Notes: a model not told the origin generated them from the sequence alone. A stretch of DNA of 64,000 nt from Candidatus Zhuqueibacterota bacterium (GCA_014728115.1 WJME01000125.1:1-64000), one strand, 5' to 3'; positions 30,898-41,393 are shown, counted from the stretch's first letter. Numbers and translations are program-made.

Positions 30898-31923
30898 ATG
30901 TATCTTTTTATTATAGTACTGTCGAGTTTGGTTCTATTTTTTTCTTCTCTTTTTTCCCAGTCATCCGGCCAACCATCCGCGTTTTCCACCGGACTCGATG
31001 TCGGGGATCAGGTCAGGGATTTTAAATTGCCTGACCAGAATGACAATGTGCTATCTTTGAGTAAACGAGTCGGACCAAATGGTGCTATTCTCAATTTTTT
31101 TCGCAGCGTGGTCTGGTGACCGTATTGCAAAAAGGAACTCGTAGAGTTTCATGAAAAATATACAGAATTCCAGTCCAGAGGACTGGAGATTATTGGTATA
31201 AGCTATGACTCTGTCGACAGTCTGCGGTCATTTGCCAGCCGGTTTGACATCGGTTATCCATTGTTGGCGGATTCCTCCAGTCGCATCATTCGTGAATTCG
31301 GTATTCTCAATGAGAATATTGAACCGGGGAGCAAGGCCTACGGCATTCCACATCCCGGATTGTATGTTATTGATGAAAATCTCATTGTTATAGAAAAACA
31401 GTTCCAAGCCGCTTATGATGAGCGTCCCAGCGGTGAATCCATTCTGGCTGTTCATTTTGATAAAAGCCTGCCGCATCAAAAACAGTTCAAACTGCCTTAT
31501 CTGAAAGGCTCTGTTGCCATAGCAGATACCACTTCCTACCCATCGCAAATGCATGCCGTACAAATCAAGTTTCAACTCGATCCGGGGATTCATGTCTATG
31601 GGCATCCTGTGCCGCAGGGATACGTTCCACTGACCATCACTCTGCAAACCCTTGCAGATGTCAGTATGGATTCCATAGAGGTTCCACCAACACGATCTTA
31701 TCATATAGAGTCTCTTGACGAGACGTTCAACGTCTTACCTGCTGAATTTACATTGCAAACCTATCTGAGAACCGTAAAAAAACCTCAGGCAGGTGATTTT
31801 GAACTGATATTCAAGATTGAAATGCAGGCCTGTGACAACAGAGTGTGTTTTCCTCCGGAGGAAAAAATGGTGAGATTTCCTTTTCATATCAGCAGGGCGT
31901 TGAAAGAACAGACTCGGAAATAG
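30898..31923 (+). CDS. Candidate selenoprotein: peroxiredoxin-like (AhpC/TSA) domain with U-x-x-C motif fused to DsbD-N-like domain; Sec encoded by UGA at 31117-31119
   Basis: Two in-frame ORF pieces (30898-31119, then 31120-31923) join to '...ILNFFRSVVW-U-PYCKKELVEFHEKY...'; the family usually has C at U; C-terminal half 'GIHVYGHPVPQGYVPLTI...CDNRVCFPPEEKMVRFPF' resembles DsbD N-terminal domain. Confidence 0.8.
31134..31150 (+). promoter_or_regulatory. Bacterial-type SECIS-like hairpin downstream of the UGA
   Basis: GGAACTC-GTA-GAGTTTC (7 pairs incl. one G-U), apical loop starts with G, loop begins 21 nt after UGA codon. Confidence 0.6.
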
Positions 31924-32067
31924 AATTCAAACCCGAGTTTGCATTCAAATGTTTTCCCAAAACGATTACCCAGGTCGCTCTGGATGGTGCAATGATTCAC
32001 AGTATATTGCAAAAAATATCCCGGGCAAATGATGCACTACCCGGGATTAAAGTCTGAAGATCATTTT

Positions 32068-34485
32068 CTACACGATCACGATTTCGCCTTTGATATCTCG
32101 TCCGCATAAAATAGCTGTTCCCTGCGCTACACCGGCGCCAAACGCTTCCGGCCCTGCAGTGTCGGGCTCGATCTGCATCCACCCTTCGACGGACCCAAAA
32201 TTTCCGCTGGCCTGAACACCGACCCAACCGGTTTGCTGTTGCAATTCCAGATCCATGGTCTCTCCCGGCCCGGTTACGCTCATCACGGCTGCGATTCGCA
32301 ATGTTTCAACCGGTCTGGTCGACCCGGCGGTCGTGTGCCAGTGATTGGCTTTATCCTCATAAAATTTTTCAGGGATGCCGGTATTAAAGGGCGGATCGAA
32401 TCGATTGGTCTGCGAGACAGACAAGGGTTGAGTGCTGGCAAGATGGACGTGCAAGGTTTTATCTTTTCGGCTGGAGACAATGTGTTGACCGTCGATACTC
32501 ATTTTTTCAAAACTGTGCAACAACCACTGAAACGCACTCGGTTGCGGTGCAGCCAGGTCATCCAGTATCAGAAACAGTCCGGGACGCAAAAACAGCACTG
32601 TTCTTTTCCAAAGGTCCAATGCTCCCTGATAGGCCTGTGTGGCGTCGCCAGCCACCAATGAATACCCCGGCGCCTCTTTGAATTCCGTGATTTTGCCTTT
32701 GGCCTGGGCAGAGCGCAATACCTGACCCTGACCATTGACCAAAATACAATTGTTCGCTTTTGTGGCACGGGTCCATTCGGCATGGTGGGGTTTGCCATAC
32801 GAAGGTCCATAATACCCCGACGGAATCGCCAGGGCGGTGCCGCCTTTCATTATGGCAAAGGCATTCTGGTCGCCATGGCTGTGCGAGACGCTGCCATAGG
32901 GACTGCTTTTGAAAATCATGACCGTATCGTTTTCAGGATCGGAAGGGTCGCTGTGTAATCCGGCCCATCCCACACTGGTAAATGCCCGGGAGCGAGGAAT
33001 ATCACGGGGTGGTTTCGATGGCAACTCGTCGGGATAGATCAAAGAGGTAAAATCCGCTCTGCCGCCCTCATAACCCGGGATCTGTTTTACCCACCAGCCA
33101 ATCACCGGATCATTATATCTGTGTGCGTGAAACGACATGAGCTCGGCATAGCCGCTGCCCTTGTTGACGCCGGGGCCGCCGCTCTCTGCACCATCACCAA
33201 ACGGACGAATTTCTCCGTGATTGGCTGTGCAGTAAAAAAAGAAGTGACGGACATTTTTGAAAAACGGACGTTGCCAGAGGTTGTAACCGCACAACTGTTC
33301 CAGACCCTGGAATGCCGGCATATAAAAAGTGTTATACCACAAGCCATAGGCTGTGCCTTCTGCCCATCCACCGTCCAGGCCCCCCCAATGCGGATAAATC
33401 GTGGTCAGGGCTTTGAGCGAATAGGTGAGCCAGGTCAGCGCGTCATCCGTCTCATGAGCAAGGGCCAGGGCCTGATCCGACAGATAAGCGATCAGCCGGC
33501 CATCATGGCTTTCACCCGGATAGGTGAGATAATTTTTGCGCTGCATGCGCCGCCAGGTTTGCCAGGCGCGTTCTTTGCACATGGTGAATATTTTTTGTTT
33601 TTCGCTCTCTGAAAAAGAGGGATAGAGCCAGTCATAGGCAATATGGGCGCATTTGGAAAACGAGAGTCCGGCTTCATCGCCCCATCTGGCATTGACCGAG
33701 GTAACATCGTCATCGTCGGTCGGCCAGGTTGCGATCTCTAGCAAAATCTTTTTGGCAGCATCGCTATAGCGGGCATCCTCGGTCATGAGAAATCCCAGTG
33801 CCAGATCCATGAGCGCGCCGTTGATGTATTTTCTGAAATACTGGAAATAGCGCACATATTCCATGCGCCTGGCTGAGCGATCCTCGATGAGGTGGTAGGT
33901 TGGATATTCGGGGACACCGATGTTCAGGGCTTTTTCTGCCGCCTGTTTGCAGGCTTGCCACGATCTTTTGCGGGTGGAGTCAAGCGTGGAACGAATGTCC
34001 TCGAGTCGTTCTTTGGGATACAGAATCCGGGGACGTTCGACCGGCACATTTTGCAAGAGCACCTGTGGATCGATCCAGGGAAGCTCGACGGCATCCGGAA
34101 GAATGGTGTACGACTGTACTCCCCGTCGTGCGATCTCTGTGCCCGATTCATCCAGTGCCAGTACATCCCATCGATAACGTCCGGGCGGAAAAACCTGAGC
34201 CGGCAAATGCACCGGATCCGGATCGATGGTTTGGGTATAAACTGTCGATCCGGACTGGTCCTCTATAACGACTTTGTAAGCTTTGGCTTGCTCACAGGGC
34301 AACCAGGCCAGTCCAACCGGCGTGATAGCGATCTGCGTTCCGTCTCCGGGCCTCGGAAAGAGCATCTTGTCGGATGTTTTCTCTTGCAGAAATGTGGCAT
34401 CCGCACCGGATCGGGCATGGCCGCAGCCGAATGTCAGACCCAGTCCTGCTGCGGTACTGCTTTTGATAAAATCGCGTCTGTTCAT
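32068..34485 (-). CDS. Heparinase II/III-like polysaccharide lyase with DUF4962-like N-terminus, Tat-like signal
   Basis: 'MNRRDFIKSSTAAGLGLTFGCG'; 'RPRILYPKERLEDIRSTL', 'PYGSVSHSHGDQNAFAIMKGGTALAIPSGYY'. Confidence 0.85.
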   Translation of the reverse strand: MNRRDFIKSSTAAGLGLTFGCGHARSGADATFLQEKTSDKMLFPRPGDGTQIAITPVGLAWLPCEQAKAYKVVIEDQSGSTVYTQTIDPDPVHLPAQVFPPGRYRWDVLALDESGTEIARRGVQSYTILPDAVELPWIDPQVLLQNVPVERPRILYPKERLEDIRSTLDSTRKRSWQACKQAAEKALNIGVPEYPTYHLIEDRSARRMEYVRYFQYFRKYINGALMDLALGFLMTEDARYSDAAKKILLEIATWPTDDDDVTSVNARWGDEAGLSFSKCAHIAYDWLYPSFSESEKQKIFTMCKERAWQTWRRMQRKNYLTYPGESHDGRLIAYLSDQALALAHETDDALTWLTYSLKALTTIYPHWGGLDGGWAEGTAYGLWYNTFYMPAFQGLEQLCGYNLWQRPFFKNVRHFFFYCTANHGEIRPFGDGAESGGPGVNKGSGYAELMSFHAHRYNDPVIGWWVKQIPGYEGGRADFTSLIYPDELPSKPPRDIPRSRAFTSVGWAGLHSDPSDPENDTVMIFKSSPYGSVSHSHGDQNAFAIMKGGTALAIPSGYYGPSYGKPHHAEWTRATKANNCILVNGQGQVLRSAQAKGKITEFKEAPGYSLVAGDATQAYQGALDLWKRTVLFLRPGLFLILDDLAAPQPSAFQWLLHSFEKMSIDGQHIVSSRKDKTLHVHLASTQPLSVSQTNRFDPPFNTGIPEKFYEDKANHWHTTAGSTRPVETLRIAAVMSVTGPGETMDLELQQQTGWVGVQASGNFGSVEGWMQIEPDTAGPEAFGAGVAQGTAILCGRDIKGEIVIV

Positions 34486-34638
34486 AATGACTCCAAATAG
34501 ATTGTCTGAAGATAAAACCTCCGGGAGGTCTGTAAAAGATAATTATTTAATCCTCTGCAAGCAAGAAAACAATAAAGAACTCGAGTTGATAATAAGAGAA
34601 TTTATGCTTATCTTGAAAAAAGTGCATTGAGAGAATTT

Positions 34639-37425
34639 ATGTCAAAATATACCATCGGACAACGATATATCAGCAGTATGGAACCCGAGCTGGGGCTGGG
34701 GATGGTCACCGAGGTGGATCAACGGATTGTACATATCCGCTTTCCGGCCACAGATCATGTACGCCAATATGCCATTGCTTCCGCTCCTCTTACCCGTGTA
34801 AGGTTCAAACCCGGCGATGAAATTCGCTCGAGAAAAGGCGAACGCTTTGTCGTACGAGATATCAAAGAGATCGAGGGTCTTTTGGTTTATCAAGGAACTG
34901 ACCGGCAACTCCCTGAAAAAGATCTCGCAGATACGCTGAGTTTTACATCTCCTTTGAACCGGCTTTTAGCGGGTCATATGGATTCGCAAAGCGATTATCG
35001 ACTTCGCCTGCAGGCACACGAGATAAAAGCCAGGATCTTGCATTCACGGGTCAGAGGATTCGTCGGTGGACGAATCGAGCTGATTCCGCATCAGCTCTAT
35101 GTCGCACATCAGGTTAGCCAACGGCAGATTCCAAGAGTGCTCTTGTCGGATCAGGTGGGACTGGGTAAAACCATCGAAGCCGGACTCATCATACACCGTC
35201 TGTTGTTGAACGGACGAATCAATCGCGTGATCATTCTGGTTCCCGATTCATTGGTACATCAATGGTTTGTCGAGCTGTATCGCCGGTTTAATCTCGTTTT
35301 CAGAATTTACGACCACGAGTACTGCGAATCCTTGGCTGAAACTGCAGAGGGAGGAAATATCTTTATGCAGGATCAGTGGATTCTGAGCAGCCTCGATTTT
35401 CTCGCTGCATCTCCGCAGTGGCAGCAGCAAGCGATTGCCGCTGAATGGGATATGCTGGCCGTGGATGAAGCACACCACCTCACTGAAGAGAGTGATGCCT
35501 ATCGATTCGTGATGGAGGTGGGCAAGGGTACTCCGGGAATGTTGTTGCTGACCGCCACGCCAGAGTTACATGGATTGTCAGGCCATTTTGCGCGTTTGCG
35601 TCTTTTGGATCCAGCCCGGTATCATGATTTTAATGCATTCCAGAGACAGGAACAAGACTATGCCAAAATTGCATCCATGGCCAACAAGATTCTCGATCAC
35701 CAGGCTCTGGAAGCGCAGGAAAAGCGCACCCTTGTTCAACTTTTGCCCGAATACCGTCAGGCGATCGAAACCGGTTTGGAGGATGATGCCCTTCGCACTC
35801 GTCTCATCGAGCGACTCATCGATCAGCATGGTATGGGCCGTGTATTGTTTCGTAATACCCGCTCAACGATCGCCGGTTTCCCGGATCGTGAGGTTCATCT
35901 GCTGCCATTACAGGCAGATTCGTCCTTACGGGAAAGAATCGACCGACAATTGCTGGAACCGGAGCTCAAACCGAATCTGGATGATGATCCTCGACTGGAC
36001 TGGTTGGTGTCATTTCTCAGGAAAAATCGTCAAAAAAAGATCCTGCTGATTTGCCGTTCCATTGCGACTGTTTATGCCCTGGCCGAAACCCTGCCGCATC
36101 GCATCAATATCCCGCTCGCCCTGTTTCATGAGCAACTCTCGATCTTGCAACGGGATCGTCATGCGGCCTGGTTTGCAGATCCCGAGGGGGCCCAGATTCT
36201 TATCTGCTCTGAAATCGGCAGCGAAGGCCGAAATTTTCAGTTTGCTCAAGATCTGGTTCTGTTTGATTTGCCCCTGGATCCCGAACTGCTGGAACAACGT
36301 ATCGGTCGTCTGGATCGCATCGGTCAAAAACACACCATCCAGATTCATGTGCCGTATATCAAAGAATCCTTGTTGGAGATTCTGGTTCGATGGTATCATG
36401 AAGGCATGAACGGTTTCAAAGAAACCATCCCCGGTGCCTTTCAAATCGACCAGGAAATGGGGCCCCGGGTGCGAGCACTGATCGATCGCAGAGATCTATC
36501 CGAACTCGATGCGGTGGTCAAAGAAACAGCAGCCCTTTATGAAAGCCTGACCCGTCAATTGCAGGAGGGAAGGGACCGGCTGCTGGAATTACACTCTTTT
36601 GATTCGCACGCTGCAGCTGATTTGGTTACCGATATCAAAAAACAAGATCAATCCGTGCAAGTCGACCGCTTTCTCTTGCAATTGTTCGATCGCTATGAAA
36701 TTCATTCCCATGAATTCCGGTCACGCACCATGATGCTCAATTTTGAACTGCTCTCTACGCCTCATTTTCCCAGACCGCCCATTCGTAAAGAAGATGAATT
36801 CCCTGCAACGTTCGACCGCAGAGTCGCTTTGGAACGTGAAGAGGTCGAGTTTCTCAGTCAGGATCATCCCATGGTCATTGGTGCCATCGATGCCTTGCTG
36901 GGAACTGAAACCGGCAACAGTACTCTGGCCTGGTGGCATGACGAGCAAAAAGAATCATTATGGCTCGAAACAGTCTTTGTCGCCGAATGTGTGGCCCCGG
37001 CACGCTTGCATGTCGATCGATTTCTGCCCCCGACACCTATCCGGGTGATGATCGATCACCAAATGAAGGATCTGACATCCAAAATAAAATTCGAGGTACT
37101 CGAGAAAAAATTGAAAAATGCCCGCAAGCATGATATTCTCGATAACCCTGATATCAGACAGCATCTTTTGCCCGCAATGCTCAAACAATGTCAAAAACGT
37201 GCTGCCATTCAACAAAAAACCCTGATTGATAAAGGCCTCAAAGAGATGCGCCAGGCCTATCAAAATGAAATCGAACGCCTGCTCACCCTAAAACGGGTCA
37301 ATCCTAATATTCGGAGCAAAGAAATCGAGGCCTGGCAATCCGAACAACAGGAACTGGAAAAGAGCCTTTCTTTGGCCAGACTGCGCCTCGATGCCGTACG
37401 CTGTATCGTTCGGGGGCCTCAATAG
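34639..37425 (+). CDS. rapA: RNA polymerase-associated protein RapA (SNF2-type ATPase)
   Basis: N-term 'YTIGQRYISSMEPELGLGMV'; Walker A 'LLSDQVGLGKTIEAGLI'; 'DEAHH'; 'EQRIGRLDRIGQK'. Confidence 0.93.
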   Translation: MSKYTIGQRYISSMEPELGLGMVTEVDQRIVHIRFPATDHVRQYAIASAPLTRVRFKPGDEIRSRKGERFVVRDIKEIEGLLVYQGTDRQLPEKDLADTLSFTSPLNRLLAGHMDSQSDYRLRLQAHEIKARILHSRVRGFVGGRIELIPHQLYVAHQVSQRQIPRVLLSDQVGLGKTIEAGLIIHRLLLNGRINRVIILVPDSLVHQWFVELYRRFNLVFRIYDHEYCESLAETAEGGNIFMQDQWILSSLDFLAASPQWQQQAIAAEWDMLAVDEAHHLTEESDAYRFVMEVGKGTPGMLLLTATPELHGLSGHFARLRLLDPARYHDFNAFQRQEQDYAKIASMANKILDHQALEAQEKRTLVQLLPEYRQAIETGLEDDALRTRLIERLIDQHGMGRVLFRNTRSTIAGFPDREVHLLPLQADSSLRERIDRQLLEPELKPNLDDDPRLDWLVSFLRKNRQKKILLICRSIATVYALAETLPHRINIPLALFHEQLSILQRDRHAAWFADPEGAQILICSEIGSEGRNFQFAQDLVLFDLPLDPELLEQRIGRLDRIGQKHTIQIHVPYIKESLLEILVRWYHEGMNGFKETIPGAFQIDQEMGPRVRALIDRRDLSELDAVVKETAALYESLTRQLQEGRDRLLELHSFDSHAAADLVTDIKKQDQSVQVDRFLLQLFDRYEIHSHEFRSRTMMLNFELLSTPHFPRPPIRKEDEFPATFDRRVALEREEVEFLSQDHPMVIGAIDALLGTETGNSTLAWWHDEQKESLWLETVFVAECVAPARLHVDRFLPPTPIRVMIDHQMKDLTSKIKFEVLEKKLKNARKHDILDNPDIRQHLLPAMLKQCQKRAAIQQKTLIDKGLKEMRQAYQNEIERLLTLKRVNPNIRSKEIEAWQSEQQELEKSLSLARLRLDAVRCIVRGPQ

Positions 37426-37846
37426 GATGACCCTGGATCCCATCAGGAAAACCCTTAAAATACGAATTTCATAAAAGAATGAAACAATATCTGGGGTGCT
37501 AGTGTTACATAGGTTAGTGACCTACAGAAAATCCATCTTTCCTGTTTGATATAGATCACAAATATATAGTTTAATTACAAATTTATCTTGTTTTATTGCT
37601 CAGAAATGTGGATTTTATGTGTAACCCACCCGTCAGTCAACCATGAATGGGGTTAGGAGATCATCCTTTCAAAACAGTTCTTGCCAGACTATTAGGTCAG
37701 AACAATATCGATTGGCAAACCTTTTTACTTTAATCTTAATCTTCCCGGGAATCGACCCTAGTTTTGGATTGAGGCAGGCCGACCTCGGTTAGTCTTTTTT
37801 AAAATCAAAGTATTTTATTCTCTATTTTTAATTCAAGGAGTGATGT

Positions 37847-38245
37847 ATGAACATTTATATCGGGAACCTTTCCCGGGATGTCGATGAACAAGAGCTTTCG
37901 GCTGAATTCGAAGTGTTTGGCCAAGTGACATCTGCCAAGGTGATAAAAGAACCTGAAAGCGGTATTTCCAGAGGTTTTGGTTTTATTGAAATGCCTAACA
38001 ACTCTGAAGCTGATGCCGCGATCAAAGCGCTTAATGGCAAGCAAATCAAAGGCCAGCGATTGAAAATCAGTGAAGCGTATTCTCGTTCCGATAAACGAAA
38101 AAGAGGTACTGGCAAGGGCCCAGGTGATCGTCGTAGCAATCGTGGAAGCACCGGTTCGGGTCCCTACAGGGGGAGTGGTCCCTATCGCGGCAGCGGTCTG
38201 TATCGCGGAGACGGTCCCTATCGCGGAGGCGGTTCCGGACGCTGA
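37847..38245 (+). CDS. RRM RNA-binding protein with C-terminal RGG-like repeats
   Basis: RNP2 'NIYIGNL', RNP1 'RGFGFIEM'; C-term 4x 'GPYRGS'-type repeats. Confidence 0.95.
   Translation: MNIYIGNLSRDVDEQELSAEFEVFGQVTSAKVIKEPESGISRGFGFIEMPNNSEADAAIKALNGKQIKGQRLKISEAYSRSDKRKRGTGKGPGDRRSNRGSTGSGPYRGSGPYRGSGLYRGDGPYRGGGSGR
38159..38230 (+). repeat. In-frame 18-bp tandem repeat, 4 copies (GPYRGS/GLYRGD/GPYRGG)
   Basis: Read directly: ggtccctacagggggagt / ggtccctatcgcggcagc / ggtctgtatcgcggagac / ggtccctatcgcggaggc. Confidence 0.9.
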
Positions 38246-38639
38246 CCCCCCTCATGCCGAGTCCCTGAAATCGTTTTGCCGGTATGATTGACGTATCGCC
38301 AAAAAATGATCCCTGACACGGAACAATCCCATATCAGGCTCTTGAATACAAGGCAATCCAATTTTCATTTTGCAGTCCTCCAAATGCACCTCACCGTTTG
38401 GGAGTGGTATCCTTTGGACTCGTTCCTTTTCTGTCTTTCGATGATTTTAACATAGAGTATGAGGTTGGGGACATGAATCCCTGCATGTAAAGCGAGAGAA
38501 ATATTATGGTTCCTCTTTTAGTTTTACTAAAGAGAGGTATGGATATCCGTCATCTATCCCTGCTCCATGGAAAATAACTCATTCGGGCATTCTTGTCCAA
38601 AAAACGAGTCGCAACGGACATTTGACCGCGAGGAAAATG

Positions 38640-39569
38640 ATGAATATTTTTATCACCGGTGCAACCGGATATATCGGCTCCAGAGTAGCCCGTATTCTGA
38701 GAGGTGCAGGGCATGCTGTTTGGGGGATGACCCGCAACCCGGAAAAGGCCAATATCCTGGCACAATATGAAATAAATCCAGTGATCGCAGATATGAACAA
38801 TCCTGCCAGTTATCTACCTGTTGCCAAAAAGTGTCAGGTTTTGATTCATACCGCAAAGGACCCCGAGCATGATACGGCCGAGCTGGATAAAAAAACCGTG
38901 CAAACATTGATCACGGCTTCCGGAATAGACGATGACAAAAAGATGCTGATCTATACCAGCGGCGTATGGGTCTATGGAAATACCCAGGGCAAAATCGTGG
39001 ATGAAAAATCTCAACAGAAACCCATTTCCATGGTTTCCTGGCGGCCACAGGTGGAAGCCATGGTCCTACAATCACAAGATATTGATGGTATTGTATTGAG
39101 ACCCGGATGTGTCTATGGCAAAGAAGGGGGAATGACCGGATTTTGGTTTCAGGGAGCGGCACCGGACAATGATTTTCAAGTGGTGGGGGATGGCAGCAAT
39201 CACTGGGCGATGGTGCATGTGGATGATCTGGCAAAAGCCTATCTGGCGGCTGTTGAACGAAATCCCCGTGGCGAGATTTTTAATATTACCGATGGAGAAC
39301 GCCCGACCGTAAAAGAAATGGTGCAGAATGTCGCTCGTGCAAACGGTTATCAAGGAGATATTAACTTTTCTTCCCTCAAAGAAGCGAAAAAAGAGATGGG
39401 AGATTTTGCCGAAGCCCTGGCTATCGATCAGATTGTGGACAATCGTAAAGCCCACAGGCTCTTGCACTGGACTCCTCAACATAAAGGCTTTATCGACCAG
39501 ATCGCGTTTTATTCGATGGCCTGGAAAGCGTTTCATCGTGTCGAAGAAAAAACATTAATGACATACTAG
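38640..39569 (+). CDS. NAD-dependent epimerase/dehydratase family protein
   Basis: 'MNIFITGATGYIGSRVARILRGAGHAVWGM' Rossmann; 'HVDDLAKAYLAA'. Confidence 0.9.
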   Translation: MNIFITGATGYIGSRVARILRGAGHAVWGMTRNPEKANILAQYEINPVIADMNNPASYLPVAKKCQVLIHTAKDPEHDTAELDKKTVQTLITASGIDDDKKMLIYTSGVWVYGNTQGKIVDEKSQQKPISMVSWRPQVEAMVLQSQDIDGIVLRPGCVYGKEGGMTGFWFQGAAPDNDFQVVGDGSNHWAMVHVDDLAKAYLAAVERNPRGEIFNITDGERPTVKEMVQNVARANGYQGDINFSSLKEAKKEMGDFAEALAIDQIVDNRKAHRLLHWTPQHKGFIDQIAFYSMAWKAFHRVEEKTLMTY

Positions 39570-39749
39570 GAATGAGTGATCGCATAGAACAGACTGTTTT
39601 GGATATCATGAGATCAGGATTCTTTCAAGTGTTCCAGTCTCTTTTCATCTCTCCTGGTAAAATGCTCTATCATTTTTCACTTGCCGCCCTCTGTGCTTTT
39701 CATTACATTGTCCAAATGTACATTTTATATTCTCAACAGGATTCCGATC

Positions 39750-41393
39750 ATGAAAAAAACTGTCACTCTCGCTCTCCTGTTTGCGATGGTTATGGCAATG
39801 TTATTCTGTTCACAGAAAGACCAGGTATACGAGGCAGATCTCATCATCTATGGCGGCACCTCTGCCGGGGTTATCGCTGCAGCGCAGGCCGCCAAAATGG
39901 AACGATCCGTGATCATTGTAGGGCCCGATAAACACCTGGGCGGACTCACTTCGGGCGGTCTCGGCTTTACTGATGTCGGCCGTACCGGTGCGATCGGCGG
40001 TCTCGCAAGAGACTTTTACAAACGCGTTTACCAGCATTATAACCAACCCGGCGCCTGGAAATGGCAGAAACGCGAGGAATTCGGCAATGTGGGACAAGGA
40101 GCCAAAGCCTTTAACGACGAAGAAGAGGTGGGATGGCTGTTCGAACCGCATGTGGCAGAGGCGATTTACGATGGCTATGTGGAGGAATTCAACATCCCGG
40201 TCTATCGAGACGAATGGCTGGACCGCGACCAGGGCGTGCAGGTCAAGGACGGCCGCATCACGACGATTACCATGCTAAGCGGTAAGACCTTTAAAGGCAA
40301 AATATTTATGGATGCTACCTATGAAGGCGATCTCATGGCTGCAGCCGGGGTATCCTATCACGTGGGACGCGAAGCCAACAACGTCTATGATGAAACCTGG
40401 AACGGCGTACAAAAAGGTGTATTTCACCACGGCCATCATTTTTGGATGGATATCAGTCCGTATAACGACCCCGATGATCCCTCCAGCGGCGTGCTGCCAA
40501 GGATTTCGACCGAACCGCCGGGAGAACAGGGTGAGGGAGACCACCGTGTGCAGGCATATTGCTATCGCATGTGCCTGTCCAATCACCCGGATAACCGCAT
40601 TCCCTTTCCCAGGCCCGAGGGATATGATCCCGATCAATACGAGTTGCTGGTGCGTGTGCTGGACTCGGGATGGGATGCGACATTCAATAAATTCGATCTT
40701 ATTCCCAATCGCAAAACCGATACCAATAACCATGGTCCGTTCAGTACCGACAATATCGGCATGAGTTATGATTATCCGGAAGCATCCTATGAGCATCGGG
40801 CCGAGATTCTCAAAGAGCATGAAACCTATCAAAAAGGATTGATGTATTTTTATGCCAATGATTCTCGCGTGCCCGAGGATATCCAGAAAAGGATGAACAC
40901 CTGGGGACTGGCAGCAGACGAATTCACGGATAACGGCAACTGGCCTCACCAAATCTATGTCCGCGAAGCCCGGCGCATGATCGGGGACTATGTGATGACC
41001 GAACACGATGTGCTCGGCACACGTCCCGTGCCTGAATCGGTGGGCATGGGGTCATATACGCTGGACTCGCACAATGTACAACGCTATGTCACCGAACAAG
41101 GCACTGTGCAGAACGAAGGCGATATCGGTGTAAAGGTGCCCAAGCCATACCAGATCGCTTATGGCTCGCTCGTGCCCAAAAAAGAGGAATGCACCAATCT
41201 GTTCGTTCCAGTGTGCGTGTCGAGTTCGCATATTGCGTTCGGGTCCATTCGCATGGAACCGGTCTTTATGGTTCTGGGCCAGAGCGCAGCCACTGCTGCA
41301 GTGCTCGCCATGGAAAAAAGTATTGCAGTGCAGGATGTGAATTACGATGAGCTCAAAGAACGCCTGCTGGCGGATAAGCAGAGGATTTTTTAA
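39750..41393 (+). CDS. FAD-dependent oxidoreductase (PF12831-like)
   Basis: 'DLIIYGGTSAGVIAAAQAAKMERSVIIVGPDKHLGGLTSGGLGFTD', 'KIFMDATYEGDLMAAAGVSYHVGRE'. Confidence 0.9.
   Translation: MKKTVTLALLFAMVMAMLFCSQKDQVYEADLIIYGGTSAGVIAAAQAAKMERSVIIVGPDKHLGGLTSGGLGFTDVGRTGAIGGLARDFYKRVYQHYNQPGAWKWQKREEFGNVGQGAKAFNDEEEVGWLFEPHVAEAIYDGYVEEFNIPVYRDEWLDRDQGVQVKDGRITTITMLSGKTFKGKIFMDATYEGDLMAAAGVSYHVGREANNVYDETWNGVQKGVFHHGHHFWMDISPYNDPDDPSSGVLPRISTEPPGEQGEGDHRVQAYCYRMCLSNHPDNRIPFPRPEGYDPDQYELLVRVLDSGWDATFNKFDLIPNRKTDTNNHGPFSTDNIGMSYDYPEASYEHRAEILKEHETYQKGLMYFYANDSRVPEDIQKRMNTWGLAADEFTDNGNWPHQIYVREARRMIGDYVMTEHDVLGTRPVPESVGMGSYTLDSHNVQRYVTEQGTVQNEGDIGVKVPKPYQIAYGSLVPKKEECTNLFVPVCVSSSHIAFGSIRMEPVFMVLGQSAATAAVLAMEKSIAVQDVNYDELKERLLADKQRIF

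Noticed and set aside
30898-31119. Interpretation of the UGA as an ordinary nonsense mutation or genetic-code change
   Set aside because: Exact placement at the catalytic Cys site with a downstream SECIS-like hairpin favours Sec; many other genes in the window end in TGA, arguing against reassignment. A mutation is not fully excluded.
31205-31393. Short + strand ORF inside the selenoprotein gene
   Set aside because: Out of frame with the conserved peroxiredoxin-like protein, so an artefact of the UGA split.
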